Below, one piece after another: positions 33,871 through 34,425 of a stretch of DNA of 34,425 bases (positions are counted from its first letter, which is position 1; each line of letters starts with the position of its first letter). The stretch comes from an uncultured Dokdonia sp. (GTDB taxonomy: Bacteria; Bacteroidota; Bacteroidia; Flavobacteriales; Flavobacteriaceae): positions 1 to 34,425 of the forward strand of contig CALKZS010000134.1 in assembly GCA_938002835.1 (NCBI GenBank), written 5' to 3'. A program made the translations under genes and the position numbers. The notes below the pieces were generated by a model. It made no database searches, was not told the DNA's origin, and saw only the letters and a program-made list of their open reading frames with translations.

Positions 33871-34084
33871 TTGACCGCAGTTTTTACATTTCATAACTAC
33901 AAATATAATCAAGTACCTGCGGAACGAGTTGTGAAAAAACAAGCAATGATAAACTACTAAATTTATCCTTCAATATCAAATTACTTTGGAAAAATGGATA
34001 CACTATAGTCTTGCTTCTCGCGGATATGATCACCAGAACAAATGGGTTGATTTTGATAAAGCCAAAGAAATTTGGTTGAAATAA
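33871..34084 (+). pseudogene. Possible gene remnant in two frames
   Basis: In the 396-base gap before the transposase, two overlapping frames have protein-like content. One runs from TTG 33871 to TAA 33958-33960 (LTAVFTFHNYKYNQVPAERV and on). The other is open from about 33953 to TAA 34082-34084, with LEKWIHYSLASRGYDHQNKW from TTG 33986. Read across a one-base shift they could be one short gene. I do not recognise it. Decay beside an insertion sequence is plausible; chance frames cannot be excluded. Nothing else is seen in 33796-34191. Confidence 0.25.
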
Positions 34085-34191
34085 CAATTACATATTTAAC
34101 GTGAGTTCGATATAAGAAAATAAGATAATTATTTGATTATTAGGTGTCTTATATCTTTGTTACTTGTTATTTATTGAAATGTAATACCAAT

Positions 34192-34425
34192 TTAACTATT
34201 AAATGTGTCATTAAAAGCTTTTAAATAATGATGATTTGCTGTGATTGATTTTATGCTTTGTTCTGTCATATTTTTCACTGTTTTATGTAGCCATAATTTT
34301 AAGGAGTCCATATTTTCAAACACCTGATTTTTGTATCTATTTTTTATGAATTGCCATACTTGTTCACAAGGATTCAGTTCAGGGCAATAGGGAGGTATTC
34401 TGAGTAGGAAAATATTTTCAGGAAT
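34192..34425 (-). mobile_element. IS630-type transposase, 3' part (runs off the window)
   Basis: On the minus strand the frame is open from the window edge to TAA at 34194-34192, giving the last 77 residues of a DDE_3 transposase. The key segment is LLRIPPYCPELNPCEQVWQF, the P-P-Y-x-P-x-L-N-P-x-E motif whose Glu is the third catalytic acid of the IS630/Tc1-mariner group. The end is ANHHYLKAFNDTFNS. The N-terminal part lies beyond 34425, so intactness is unknown. The element's terminal inverted repeat should lie between 34085 and 34191 but I cannot define it. Confidence 0.85.

Noticed and set aside
33884-34087. 67-residue minus-strand frame in the gap after the pheS-linked gene
   Set aside because: Composition is low in signal, and the plus-strand frames over the same bases look more protein-like; neither is convincing as an intact gene.
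1-34425. CRISPR arrays, tRNA or rRNA genes, prophage or toxin-antitoxin pairs
   Set aside because: I looked for regularly spaced repeats, cloverleaf-like sequence and hallmark genes and found none. The 16-bp palindromes are irregularly spaced and have no Cas genes.

Overview
The window is bacterial chromosome from a low-GC marine member of the Flavobacteriaceae, most likely close to Dokdonia/Krokinobacter. This placement is an inference. It rests on the complete Bacteroidetes-type bat (aerotolerance) operon, several Flavobacteriia-restricted families (DUF6341, DUF6427, DUF4254, DUF5687), frequent TTG starts without Shine-Dalgarno sites, and promoter-like boxes of the Bacteroidetes type TAnnTTTG. 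I see no tRNA, rRNA, CRISPR array or replication origin.

Layout. (i) 105-2314, minus: an ABC exporter pair (DUF5687 membrane protein plus ATPase). (ii) 2408-6001: a PaaE-like flavin/2Fe-2S reductase, an unrecognised lipoprotein, a second small ABC pair whose membrane gene is preceded by an in-frame stop, and a small membrane-protein gene frameshifted at a 7-base A run; this stretch looks accessory. (iii) 6146-10540, minus: nitronate monooxygenase-type enzyme, GT9 heptosyltransferase with its usual DUF4254 neighbour, an unknown protein and DUF6427. (iv) 10622-13656: DUF6341, whose terminator lies inside the convergent purD, and a PaaK/CapK-like adenylating enzyme with a TTG start. (v) 13847-16689, minus: aldo/keto reductase, short-chain dehydrogenase and an AlbA_2 protein. 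(vi) 16851-26272, plus: moxR, a DUF58 gene, a membrane protein, batA, batB, batC, batD, batE, about 9.4 kb on one strand. (vii) 26331-31140, plus: a small exported acidic protein, then SulP transporter, beta-carbonic anhydrase, strong terminator, second SulP transporter and a 50-residue ORF. This is probably an inorganic-carbon or anion uptake module in which carbonic anhydrase interconverts CO2 and bicarbonate. (viii) 31180-33795: cvpA, a small conserved-looking gene, pheS and a pheS-linked hypothetical. (ix) 33796-34425: degenerate sequence next to the 3' part of an IS630-type transposase that runs off the window.

The most striking signal is not a gene. A perfect 16-bp palindrome, CGCTTTCGCGAAAGCG, occurs nine times exactly, with three further degraded copies, scattered through unrelated genes and intergenic gaps. 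Inside genes it is mostly read in the one frame that encodes Ala-Phe-Ala-Lys-Ala, apparently without interrupting the host protein. It behaves like a highly iterated palindrome (compare HIP1 of cyanobacteria); I do not know an established function for it.
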